Under the pieces are notes generated by a model. The model ran no database searches, was not told where the DNA came from, and saw only the letters and a list, made by a program, of their open reading frames with translations. The position numbers and the translations under genes are program-made. A stretch of DNA of 54,992 bases from JARICQ01 sp964428475. Lineage in GTDB: Bacteria > Bacillota > Clostridia > Tissierellales > Tissierellaceae. The DNA lies in contig CAYRYO010000007.1 of assembly GCA_964428475.1 (NCBI GenBank), forward strand, positions 1-54,992. Direction: 5' to 3'. Position 1 is the stretch's first letter; each line of letters opens with the position of its first letter. Shown here piece after piece: positions 1 to 7,144 of this stretch.

Positions 1-33
1 CTTCCTGACTTAATTATCATAATCCTCCAACTC

Positions 34-46
34 AGATGCTGCATCT
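34..46. repeat. Short inverted repeat upstream of the IS110 transposase
   Basis: AGATGC and GCATCT flank a single T in the 90 bases before the transposase. In IS110-group elements the noncoding end next to the transposase start usually encodes a structured bridge RNA. This small stem could be part of one, but the left end of the element lies outside the window, so the assignment is only a possibility. Confidence 0.2.
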
Positions 47-90
47 CTTTTACTAATTGTTCTCCATTAAAATCGAAAGATGGTGATATT

Positions 91-1368
91 ATGAAGAACA
101 AATTTCTTAACACTTTATTTGTTGGTATTGATGTAAGCTCTAAGACTAACGTCTTATGTGCTCTTGATTTTGAGGGCAATAAACTTCTTAACCTAAAGGC
201 TTTAAATGATCAAAATGGTGCTGAGTCCATTTTACAATCCATCTTAGATTGTTTGTTATCTAAAGAACTTGAAAATGCTGTTATTGCCCTAGAATCTACT
301 TCTGTATATAGCGTTCACATAGCTAACTTTTTATCTTCTAGTGAAGAGTTATTGCCTTTTAATACTAAGGTCTATTGCCTTAATCCAAAGACTATTGTTA
401 ACTACAGAAAGTCTTTTGTTGATATGGATAAAACAGATCCACTAGATGCTTTTGTGATTGCTGATTTTGCTAGATGTGGTCGTATATCTTCCTCTCCTTG
501 GCGTGGCTCTCAGTTCCTTGCTCTTCAAAGACTGACTCGTCATAGACTTCATCTAGTTGAATGCATTACTCGTGAAAAAACATATATGGTTTCTAATATA
601 TATCTTAAATTCAGTCAATTAGCTGTACTTGATAAAGAAGAAAAGCCCTTTTCTAACAATTATGGTGCTACTTCTATGGCTGTTTTAACTGAGTTTTTAT
701 CTCTAGATGATATTACCTATTCTTCTCTTGAAGACTTGGTTAGTTTTGTAAAAGAGAAAGGTAAAAACCGTTTTAAAGACCCCGAAGCTACTGCTAAACT
801 TTTACAGAAAGCAGCAAGAGATTCTTATCGTCTAGATAAGGTATTATATGAGCCTTTAAATATATCTCTTGCTTCTTCTTTTAATGTTATTAAGACTTTT
901 GAAACAGAAGTCAAAAGCATTGATAAAGCTATTGAGAAAAATATTAAAGGTTTAAATACTAGTGAATATCAATCTCTTATGAGCATTCCCGGTATTGGTC
1001 CTGTACTTGCAGCTGGTATACTTTCTGAGATTGGATCTATTAATGTTTTTGAGTCCAACAATGCCTTAGCTAAGTATGCAGGCCTTACTTGGAGAACTAA
1101 GCAATCGGGTAACTATGATTCTGATAAAACCTATATGACTAAAACTGGTAACAAGTATCTTAGATATTATCTAATTGAAGCTGCTAACAGTGTTAGAAGA
1201 TATATATTAGAGTACAAAGTTTTTTACAACAAGAAGTTTGGTGAAACAACGACTCACCAACATAAAAGAGCACTCGCACTTACATCTCGTAAATTAGTAC
1301 GCCTGATTTTTGGATTGCTGACTAAAAATCAAATCTACTCCGGTGATAAAGTCGGAGGGACACAATAA
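91..1368 (+). CDS. IS110-family transposase (DEDD recombinase)
   Basis: A 425-residue, apparently intact IS110-family recombinase. The N-terminal RuvC-like half begins with VGIDVSSKT (Asp14) and continues with ALESTS (Glu68) and MDKTDPLDA (Asp116, Asp119), a pattern that fits the DEDD tetrad. The C-terminal transposase_20 half has a helix-hairpin-helix-like SIPGIGPVLAAG near 298-309, then KQSGN (Ser339 is the likely catalytic serine) and TGNKYLR near 352-358. IS110 elements lack conventional terminal inverted repeats and are guided by an element-encoded RNA. The start ATG follows GGTGAT. The gene is convergent with rpoD and sits just past its 3' end. Sense codons are T-rich (many tct, ctt), unlike the A-rich sense strands of its neighbours. 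The element ends could not be fixed because the left flank is cut off. Confidence 0.93.
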   Translation: MKNKFLNTLFVGIDVSSKTNVLCALDFEGNKLLNLKALNDQNGAESILQSILDCLLSKELENAVIALESTSVYSVHIANFLSSSEELLPFNTKVYCLNPKTIVNYRKSFVDMDKTDPLDAFVIADFARCGRISSSPWRGSQFLALQRLTRHRLHLVECITREKTYMVSNIYLKFSQLAVLDKEEKPFSNNYGATSMAVLTEFLSLDDITYSSLEDLVSFVKEKGKNRFKDPEATAKLLQKAARDSYRLDKVLYEPLNISLASSFNVIKTFETEVKSIDKAIEKNIKGLNTSEYQSLMSIPGIGPVLAAGILSEIGSINVFESNNALAKYAGLTWRTKQSGNYDSDKTYMTKTGNKYLRYYLIEAANSVRRYILEYKVFYNKKFGETTTHQHKRALALTSRKLVRLIFGLLTKNQIYSGDKVGGTQ

Positions 1369-1400
1369 AATACATTTAACTTCAAACCTGTTTTTTGACT

Positions 1401-1420
1401 AAAACCAATAGGTTTTATTT
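1401..1420 (+). terminator. Weak hairpin after the transposase
   Basis: AAAACC-aata-GGTTTT, a 6-bp stem followed by ATTT, begins 32 bases after the transposase stop. It may act as a weak intrinsic terminator. The T tract is poor, so confidence is low. Confidence 0.25.
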
Positions 1421-1504
1421 GAGTTACCCTTTTTTAATAGGTTCTTTTCTTTTACTTAAAATTTATCTCTTGACATATTACCAGATTGCTTTTATTGAAT
1501 TACA

Positions 1505-1535
1505 AATAAGATTCGCATACTATGCAAATCTTATT
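1505..1535. repeat. Imperfect hairpin at the rpoD 3' end
   Basis: AATAAGATT and AATCTTATT flank GCAT-act-ATGC with one mismatch, giving a stem of about 13 pairs. The rpoD stop codon lies at its edge. No T tract follows on either strand, so it is not a convincing terminator. It may be all that remains of the original rpoD 3' region after the IS insertion, or it may lie near the right end of the IS. Confidence 0.35.
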
Positions 1536-2658
1536 ATTCAAGAAAATCTTTTAATTTTTTGCTTCTACTTGGATGCCTTAATTTTCTAAGAGCTTTAGCT
1601 TCAATTTGTCTAATTCTTTCTCTTGTAACTTCAAATTGTCTTCCTACTTCTTCCAATGTCCTAGCTCTTCCATCATCTAATCCAAATCTAAGTCTCAAGA
1701 CATTTTGTTCCCTCGGAGTCAAACTATCCAAAACTTCTATTAATTGTTCCCTTAACATTGTAAATGTAGCTGCATCTGCTGGTGCCAACACTTCTTCGTC
1801 TGGTATAAAATCACCTAGATGACTATCTTCTTCTTCACCTATAGGAGTTTCAAGAGATACTGGTTCTTGGGCTATCTTCATTATTTCCCTAACTCTCTCT
1901 ACATCCATATCCATCTGTTCGCCTATTTCTTCAGGCGTTGGATCTCTTCCTAGCTCTTGAACTAATTGTCTTTGTACTCTAACTAGTTTATTTATTGTTT
2001 CAACCATATGAACTGGGATTCTTATAGTTCTAGCTTGATCAGCTATAGCTCTTGTGATTGCCTGCCTTATCCACCAAGTCGCATAGGTACTAAATTTAAA
2101 TCCCTTTTCATAATCAAATTTCTCAACAGCTTTCATGAGCCCTAAGTTACCTTCTTGAATAAGGTCTAAAAATAACATTCCTCTACCTACATATCTTTTA
2201 GCTATGCTAACCACAAGTCTAAGATTAGCTTCTGCTAGCTTTTTCTTTGCAACTTCATCTCCATCTAGCATTCTCTTAGCAAGTGATACTTCTTCATCTC
2301 CTGTAAGCAAATCTATCTTACCTATTTCTTTTAAATACATTCTCACTGGATCGTCGACATTGATTCCTTTGGGTACAGCAAGCGTTTCTTTTATATCTTC
2401 TTTTTCATAATCTTCTTGGTCTTCGCTCTTTTCAAGTAGTATAATTTCTCCTTTTTCTCCAAGAATTTCTACGCCTAAATCTTCTATTTTTTGATAAATA
2501 TCTTCAATTTGTTCTGGATCTAAATCTATCTTTTCAAAGCTATTCATTATCTCTTTATATGTTATACTTCCCTTTTTCTTTCCTTTTTCAATTAAAGCTT
2601 GAATTTTTGCTAAATTGTCTTTTTCTAATTTGTTTTTATCAACTTTGGTTTTAGTCAA
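1534..2658 (-). CDS. rpoD: Primary RNA polymerase sigma factor RpoD/SigA
   Basis: The housekeeping sigma-70 factor, which directs core RNA polymerase to -35/-10 promoters. An acidic region 1.1 is followed by region 1.2 (DPVRMYLKEIGKIDLLT), region 2 (the FDYEKGFKFSTYATWWIRQA stretch that melts the -10), region 3, and region 4.2 (TRERIRQIEAKALRKLRHP), which reads the -35. I chose the TTG at 2658 as start because GGAGGT (2666-2671) stands 7 nt before it. An in-frame ATG at 2673 would put that Shine-Dalgarno inside the gene. The TTG start overlaps the dnaG stop by 8 nt (TTGACTAA), a sign of translational coupling. It is the last gene of dgt-dnaG-rpoD, the usual macromolecular-synthesis arrangement. 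Confidence 0.97.
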   Translation of the reverse strand: MTKTKVDKNKLEKDNLAKIQALIEKGKKKGSITYKEIMNSFEKIDLDPEQIEDIYQKIEDLGVEILGEKGEIILLEKSEDQEDYEKEDIKETLAVPKGINVDDPVRMYLKEIGKIDLLTGDEEVSLAKRMLDGDEVAKKKLAEANLRLVVSIAKRYVGRGMLFLDLIQEGNLGLMKAVEKFDYEKGFKFSTYATWWIRQAITRAIADQARTIRIPVHMVETINKLVRVQRQLVQELGRDPTPEEIGEQMDMDVERVREIMKIAQEPVSLETPIGEEEDSHLGDFIPDEEVLAPADAATFTMLREQLIEVLDSLTPREQNVLRLRFGLDDGRARTLEEVGRQFEVTRERIRQIEAKALRKLRHPSRSKKLKDFLE

Positions 2659-4492
2659 CCAAATTACCTCCATCCTCAGTTCTGTTAAAGTTTAGTTTTT
2701 TATTCAAATTAATTAATTCCATGCAAAGTTTTAAAAACTCATCTTCTTCTTCAGAACTTTTGTCTTTTTTTATTTCTAATCTTTTTATCTTCTTACTTAT
2801 AGCATTTCTTCTAGATTCTACTTTATTTATCTTTTTCTTATAAATTAAATCTTCTATTATTCTATCTATATCTTCTGGTAGAAAGTTCATATTGCTTTCT
2901 AAAATATTATTTATAATTGTCATATTGATATTGTTTATTTCTCTTAATCGATGTATTATAATATTTTTGTCTATATTGTCTTCCTTTTCATATAATTCTT
3001 TTGCAATTATTAATATTTCCCTACATTCTCTGCTGTTAAATTCATCTAAAGAAATTTCTTTTAAAATTATATCATAAAACTCTCTATCATATAAGATTAA
3101 TTTAATTAAATCTATTTCTGCCATGAAATCTCCTGAAGGAAGTATTGTTTTTTCAGGTTGTATTTTGCTTCTTTTATTTAAATTATCATTTCTATATTTA
3201 TATTCCTTTTTTATATTACCAAAAACCTCTTTTTCTATAGCTTCTTTAGATATACTCATCTCCTTAGATATCTTATTAATATATACATCTTTTTCAATAG
3301 GACTTTTTAGTTCTTTAATATCCTTTGAAATTTCTACTGTGAATTTGATTTTTTCTTCTGTTTTGTTTGTATTATATTTCCTTTTATTTATATATATTCT
3401 ATAGTCTATATATTTATAAGCTTGTTTTATTTTTTTTTCAAATTCTTTTATACCTTTTGCTTTTAAAAAGTCATCTGGGTCTTTAAATTCATCTAGAATA
3501 ATTATCTTTGGATCTATATCTTGATTTCCTAGTATCCTTACTGCCTTTTCAGTAGCCTTAACTCCTGCATTGTCTGAATCATATGCTATATATACTTCAT
3601 TTCCATATCTTTTTATTAAACTTGCCTGTCTTTTAGTTAATGCAGTTCCAAGGCTTGCAACTGAATAATTAATTCCTTTAGAAAACAATGAAATAACATC
3701 CATATACCCCTCTACCAATATTATCCTTTTCTTATTTGAAAACTTATTTAAAAGATTCAAACCATAGAGATTATATCCTTTATTAAATATATAAGTCTCT
3801 TGAGAATTTAAATATTTGGGCATAGCATCATCTAATACTCTGCCTCCAAAGCCTAATATATTCCCTTTAGCATTTATTATTGGAAATATTATTCTGTTTC
3901 TAAATTTATCATAGTATCCACTGCCCTTTGATCGTTTACCTATTAAACCTAAGCTTTCTATCTCATCATCACTATGTCCTTTTGATCCCAGATAGTCATA
4001 TAATGAATTCCAACTGTCCATTGCATAGCCCAGTCCAAATTGTCTAATAGTCTTATCTGGTATGTTTCTACTTCTTAAATAATTTAGTGGAATCTGTTCT
4101 CTCCAAAGGTTAGCATAAAAAAACCTAGCTGCATCTTTATTGATTTCATATCCTTTAGCTCTTTTTTCGTCTAATTGCTTATCTGTATGTTTTGACTCTT
4201 CAATTAAAATACCAGCTTTATCTGCTAAAAATTTTACAGCCTCAGGAAAATCAAGGTTTTCTTTTTTCATAATAAAAGTAACTACATCTCCTCCTTCTCC
4301 ACAGCCAAAACAATGGAAAAATTGCTTTGCTTCTGATACAGTAAATGAAGGAGTCTTTTCATTGTGAAAAGGACATAACCCTACATGATTAGTTCCTGTT
4401 TTTTTTAATGGCAAATAATCTGTAATAATATTAACTATGTCTGTAGATTCTCTTACTCTTTCTATATCATCTTCACTTATATAGCCTTTCAT
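2651..4492 (-). CDS. dnaG: DNA primase DnaG
   Basis: Synthesises RNA primers at the replication fork. The 613-residue protein has the three expected parts. An N-terminal CHC2 zinc ribbon carries Cys40, His43, Cys61 and Cys64 (LCPFHNEKTPSF...FHCFGCG). A central TOPRIM polymerase domain has LVEGYMDVI (about 258-266) and the metal-binding AYDSDNAG. The C-terminal, lysine-rich helical region binds the DnaB helicase. Length is normal for Firmicutes. An extended -10 lies just upstream (4507-4515), and rpoD begins inside the last codons, so the two are probably translated together. Confidence 0.97.
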   Translation of the reverse strand: MKGYISEDDIERVRESTDIVNIITDYLPLKKTGTNHVGLCPFHNEKTPSFTVSEAKQFFHCFGCGEGGDVVTFIMKKENLDFPEAVKFLADKAGILIEESKHTDKQLDEKRAKGYEINKDAARFFYANLWREQIPLNYLRSRNIPDKTIRQFGLGYAMDSWNSLYDYLGSKGHSDDEIESLGLIGKRSKGSGYYDKFRNRIIFPIINAKGNILGFGGRVLDDAMPKYLNSQETYIFNKGYNLYGLNLLNKFSNKKRIILVEGYMDVISLFSKGINYSVASLGTALTKRQASLIKRYGNEVYIAYDSDNAGVKATEKAVRILGNQDIDPKIIILDEFKDPDDFLKAKGIKEFEKKIKQAYKYIDYRIYINKRKYNTNKTEEKIKFTVEISKDIKELKSPIEKDVYINKISKEMSISKEAIEKEVFGNIKKEYKYRNDNLNKRSKIQPEKTILPSGDFMAEIDLIKLILYDREFYDIILKEISLDEFNSRECREILIIAKELYEKEDNIDKNIIIHRLREINNINMTIINNILESNMNFLPEDIDRIIEDLIYKKKINKVESRRNAISKKIKRLEIKKDKSSEEEDEFLKLCMELINLNKKLNFNRTEDGGNLVD

Positions 4493-4506
4493 TTTATCAC
4501 CTAATT

Positions 4507-4515
4507 ATTATACCA
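4507..4515 (-). promoter_or_regulatory. Extended -10 promoter before dnaG-rpoD
   Basis: On the minus strand the sequence reads TGGTATAAT, a full -10 hexamer with the TGn extension, 15 nt upstream of the dnaG start codon region. No good -35 is present at 17 nt. It would let dnaG-rpoD be expressed independently of dgt. Confidence 0.42.
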
Positions 4516-4567
4516 AAATAACCATCTAAATATAGATTCGACATAAAATCTTATATTCCTTCTTTTT

Positions 4568-5584
4568 TTAATATTTTTTCCAAGGTTTTGGTATAAAAAT
4601 ATTATAAAAGAGATTTACTGCATACCTATCTGTTGTTCCTGCTATATAGTCACATATCATATCTTCTAATTTATGATCTGAATCTTTATATATTTCGATA
4701 TTTTCTTTTGGCAATTTTTCACTATTCTTTAAATAGTATTTATATAGTTCTTCTATTATATACTGAGCTTTAGATTCTTCGGATTTCGCATAATTATTGT
4801 AGTATACATTATCAAACATAAACTCTCTAAGCTTTAAAGTTGCATTTCCTATTTCCTTACTCATCATTATCTTATCTTTATCCAAACTATTTTCTATTGT
4901 ATCTAAAATCATATTATTTATTCTCTCACCATGAGATGTTCCAAGTATTTGAACTAATTCCTTATCTATATCACTTGATTTTATTACACCTGCTCTTATG
5001 GCATCATCAATATCATGGTTTATATAAGCTATTCTATCAGCATATTTTACAATTTGACCCTCTAAGGTCTCAGACAGAATATCTCCTGAATGATTTTTTA
5101 TTCCTTCTCTAACTTCATATGTCAAATTTAACCCTGCTTTATCTTTTTTGTTTTCTAATAAATCTACAACTCTAAGAGATTGCTCATTGTGTTTAAATCC
5201 TCCTGGATGTAAGTCATCTAAGATTTTTTCCCCTGTATGACCAAATGGGGTGTGTCCTAAGTCATGTCCTAGTGATATAGCTTCTATTAAATCTTCATTT
5301 AATCTCAATGATCGTCCTATAGTTCTGGCTATTTGAGAAACCTCAAGCGTATGTGTAAGTCTTGTTCTGAAATGATCTCCTTCAGGTGCTATAAACACTT
5401 GAGTTTTATGTTTAAGTCTTCTAAAAGCTTTAGAATGTATAATCCTATCTCTATCTCTTTGAAATTCTGTCCTTATATTACATTTTCCCTCACTTCGAAT
5501 CCGTCCCTGTGAGTATTTGCTCTTTATTGCTTTAGGAGATAACAGAATATTTTCTAACTCTTCAGTTTTTTCTCGTATATTCAT
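4568..5584 (-). CDS. dgt: dGTPase-like deoxynucleotide triphosphohydrolase (HD domain)
   Basis: HD-superfamily triphosphohydrolase of the Dgt/YpgQ-like group, which cleaves dNTPs to deoxynucleoside and triphosphate. Metal ligands are visible as RTRLTHTLEV (His78), GHDLGHTPFGH (His107, Asp108) and a later YINHDIDDAI (Asp). Numbering uses the ATG at 5584, preceded by AAGGGG at 10 nt. A longer frame opening with TTG 24 nt upstream would overlap that Shine-Dalgarno. The 338-residue length fits the shorter Firmicute class, the one usually found beside dnaG in Clostridia. The ppsR terminator ends 27 nt before the start codon, leaving little room for a separate promoter. Substrate preference cannot be read from the sequence. 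Confidence 0.92.
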   Translation of the reverse strand: MNIREKTEELENILLSPKAIKSKYSQGRIRSEGKCNIRTEFQRDRDRIIHSKAFRRLKHKTQVFIAPEGDHFRTRLTHTLEVSQIARTIGRSLRLNEDLIEAISLGHDLGHTPFGHTGEKILDDLHPGGFKHNEQSLRVVDLLENKKDKAGLNLTYEVREGIKNHSGDILSETLEGQIVKYADRIAYINHDIDDAIRAGVIKSSDIDKELVQILGTSHGERINNMILDTIENSLDKDKIMMSKEIGNATLKLREFMFDNVYYNNYAKSEESKAQYIIEELYKYYLKNSEKLPKENIEIYKDSDHKLEDMICDYIAGTTDRYAVNLFYNIFIPKPWKKY

Positions 5585-5611
5585 ATACTTAATACCCCTT
5601 TTCTGCAATTT

Positions 5612-5647
5612 AAAAAATAGAAGTGTCTTTCACTACACTTCTATTTT
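5612..5647 (-). terminator. Intrinsic terminator after ppsR
   Basis: A perfect 13-bp stem (5614-5626 with 5635-5647) and an 8-nt loop, followed on the minus strand by six T. The stem includes the ppsR stop codon (TAG). The A tract on the other side makes it potentially bidirectional. It separates ccpN-ppsR from dgt-dnaG-rpoD. Confidence 0.8.
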
Positions 5648-6468
5648 AAGTAATTATCATCAACATTTTTTCTCATATAATTTATAATCATTCCTGCTGT
5701 TTCTTCTATTGCTTTATTAGAAACATCTATTACTAAGCATCCCAACCTTTTCATTATCTCTCTCGAATACTCTAATTCATCATTTATTCTAGATACATTT
5801 GCATAATTTGCACTAAAAGATAATCCTAGAGCCTTAAGTCTTTCTTGCCTTATTTCATTTAGTTTGTAGGGGTCCGCCACTAAACCTATTACCCTTTTCC
5901 TTTGTTTTTCAAATAGTTCTAAGGGTGCAGGAACTTCTGGTACAAGTGGAATATTTGCTACCTTGTAATTTTTATGTGCTAAATACATACTAAGAGGTGT
6001 TTTTGAAGTTCTTGATATTCCTACCAGCACAATATCTGCCTTTTTTATTCCTCTAGGGTCTTTTCCATCATCATATTTAACAGCAAATTCTACCGCTTCT
6101 ACCTTTTTAAAATAGTTTTCATCTAGTTTTCTTATAAGCCCTGATTCTCCTTTAGGTTTGAAACCAAGTACCTCTTCCATAGCCTGTAATGCTGGAGTCA
6201 GTAAATCTACTGTTGGAACATCAAATTCTAAGCCTTTTTCTATTATAAAATCCTTTAAATCTTCAACAACCAATGTATAAACTATCACAATAGGCTCTTC
6301 CTTGATATTTTTAAAAACTTCTGTTATTTGTTCTTTTGAAGTAATAAAAGGGAATCTCTTTATTTGATATTTTCCAGAATTAAATTGGCTAATTGCTGCT
6401 TTAGTCAATTGCTCACCAGTTTCTCCTATTGAATCTGAGAGAACATATATAATTATATTCGAATCCAT
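5641..6468 (-). CDS. ppsR: Pyruvate, phosphate dikinase regulatory protein (bifunctional kinase/pyrophosphorylase)
   Basis: DUF299 family. It inactivates pyruvate phosphate dikinase by ADP-dependent phosphorylation of a threonine and reactivates it by phosphate-dependent dephosphorylation. The nucleotide-binding loop GISRTSKTP sits at 150-158. The N-terminus YVLSDSIGETGEQ and the 275-residue length are typical. The ATG has a strong AGGAGG upstream. The gene starts 11 nt after ccpN, the same pairing as yqzB(ccpN)-yqfL in Bacillus subtilis, where YqfL also modulates CcpN activity. PPDK itself is not in this window. Confidence 0.93.
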   Translation of the reverse strand: MDSNIIIYVLSDSIGETGEQLTKAAISQFNSGKYQIKRFPFITSKEQITEVFKNIKEEPIVIVYTLVVEDLKDFIIEKGLEFDVPTVDLLTPALQAMEEVLGFKPKGESGLIRKLDENYFKKVEAVEFAVKYDDGKDPRGIKKADIVLVGISRTSKTPLSMYLAHKNYKVANIPLVPEVPAPLELFEKQRKRVIGLVADPYKLNEIRQERLKALGLSFSANYANVSRINDELEYSREIMKRLGCLVIDVSNKAIEETAGMIINYMRKNVDDNYLK

Positions 6469-6479
6469 TTTCCCCCTCC

Positions 6480-7112
6480 TTATTCATTTCTTCCTAATTC
6501 AACAAATAACCTAGTAATAGTTGTCTTTGTTATCCTTCCTGTAACTTTGTAACCTTTGCCATCTCCGTGCCATTCCTTTACTACAGGCAAGCTATCAATT
6601 TCATGATCTATAAGTTTTATTGCTGCATTTAGTATACTATCATCATCTTCTACATATATTAAATTTGGCATTCGAGTCATCGCCATACCTATAGGCACTT
6701 TATTTAAGTCAATATCACCCATCACTGTTTTTAAAAAATCCTTTCTAGACACTATCCCAGATAATGAACCACGGTTAGTTACATATATAGATCCTACATC
6801 TTCTAAAAATAATAAAACCAATGCATCATATAAACTAGATGACTCATCAACTACAACAGGTATTGATTTTACCTCTGATACTTTAATACTCTTGATTTTA
6901 TCAGATATATAACTCAATTCTGTTTTCCCTGTATGGAAATATCCTACTTTTGGTCTTGCATCAAGCATCCCTGCCATAGTCAATATAGCTAAATCTGGCC
7001 TAAGTGTAGCTCTGGTCAGATTTAGTTTAGATGCAATAGCCTCTGAAGTAATAGGCTCATTCTTTTTTACTATTTTAACTATCTTTTTTTGACGATCACT
7101 TAGTTGAATAAT
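6480..7112 (-). CDS. ccpN: CcpN-type transcriptional repressor (wHTH plus two CBS domains), apparent ATT start
   Basis: Repressor of gluconeogenic genes in Bacillus. A winged helix (ITSEAIASKLNLTRATLRPD) is followed by the hallmark LAILTMAGMLDARPKVGYF and two CBS domains (about 80-205) that bind adenine nucleotides. The reading frame is open well upstream of the first TTG (6983), which would cut out the whole DNA-binding domain. No ATG, GTG or TTG occurs in frame between the conserved N-terminus and the glyS stop. The best start is ATT at 7112 or 7109, with GGGGGTG (7118-7124) 5 or 8 nt before it. From 7112 the product is 210 residues, close to the Bacillus protein. A sequencing error in the G5 run is the alternative. 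Confidence 0.88.
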   Translation of the reverse strand: MIQLSDRQKKIVKIVKKNEPITSEAIASKLNLTRATLRPDLAILTMAGMLDARPKVGYFHTGKTELSYISDKIKSIKVSEVKSIPVVVDESSSLYDALVLLFLEDVGSIYVTNRGSLSGIVSRKDFLKTVMGDIDLNKVPIGMAMTRMPNLIYVEDDDSILNAAIKLIDHEIDSLPVVKEWHGDGKGYKVTGRITKTTITRLFVELGRNE

Positions 7113-7124
7113 ACCTACACCCCC
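7107..7124 (-). promoter_or_regulatory. Shine-Dalgarno and noncanonical ATT start of ccpN
   Basis: Minus strand: GGGGGTG, then TAGGT, then ATT ATT CAA. The GTG inside the Shine-Dalgarno is out of frame and is followed at once by TAG. The two in-frame ATT codons are at normal ribosome spacing. ATT starts are rare and best known from infC, where they allow control by initiation factor 3. Confidence 0.5.
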
Positions 7125-7144
7125 AAGACTAGATTCAATATTAA

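Noticed and set aside
1505..1535. Hairpin as the rpoD terminator
   Set aside because: Lacks a T tract on the minus strand; listed only as a repeat.
1395..1589. 64-residue plus-strand ORF after the transposase
   Set aside because: Hydrophobic, no Shine-Dalgarno, runs into the rpoD 3' end on the other strand; AT-rich chance ORF.
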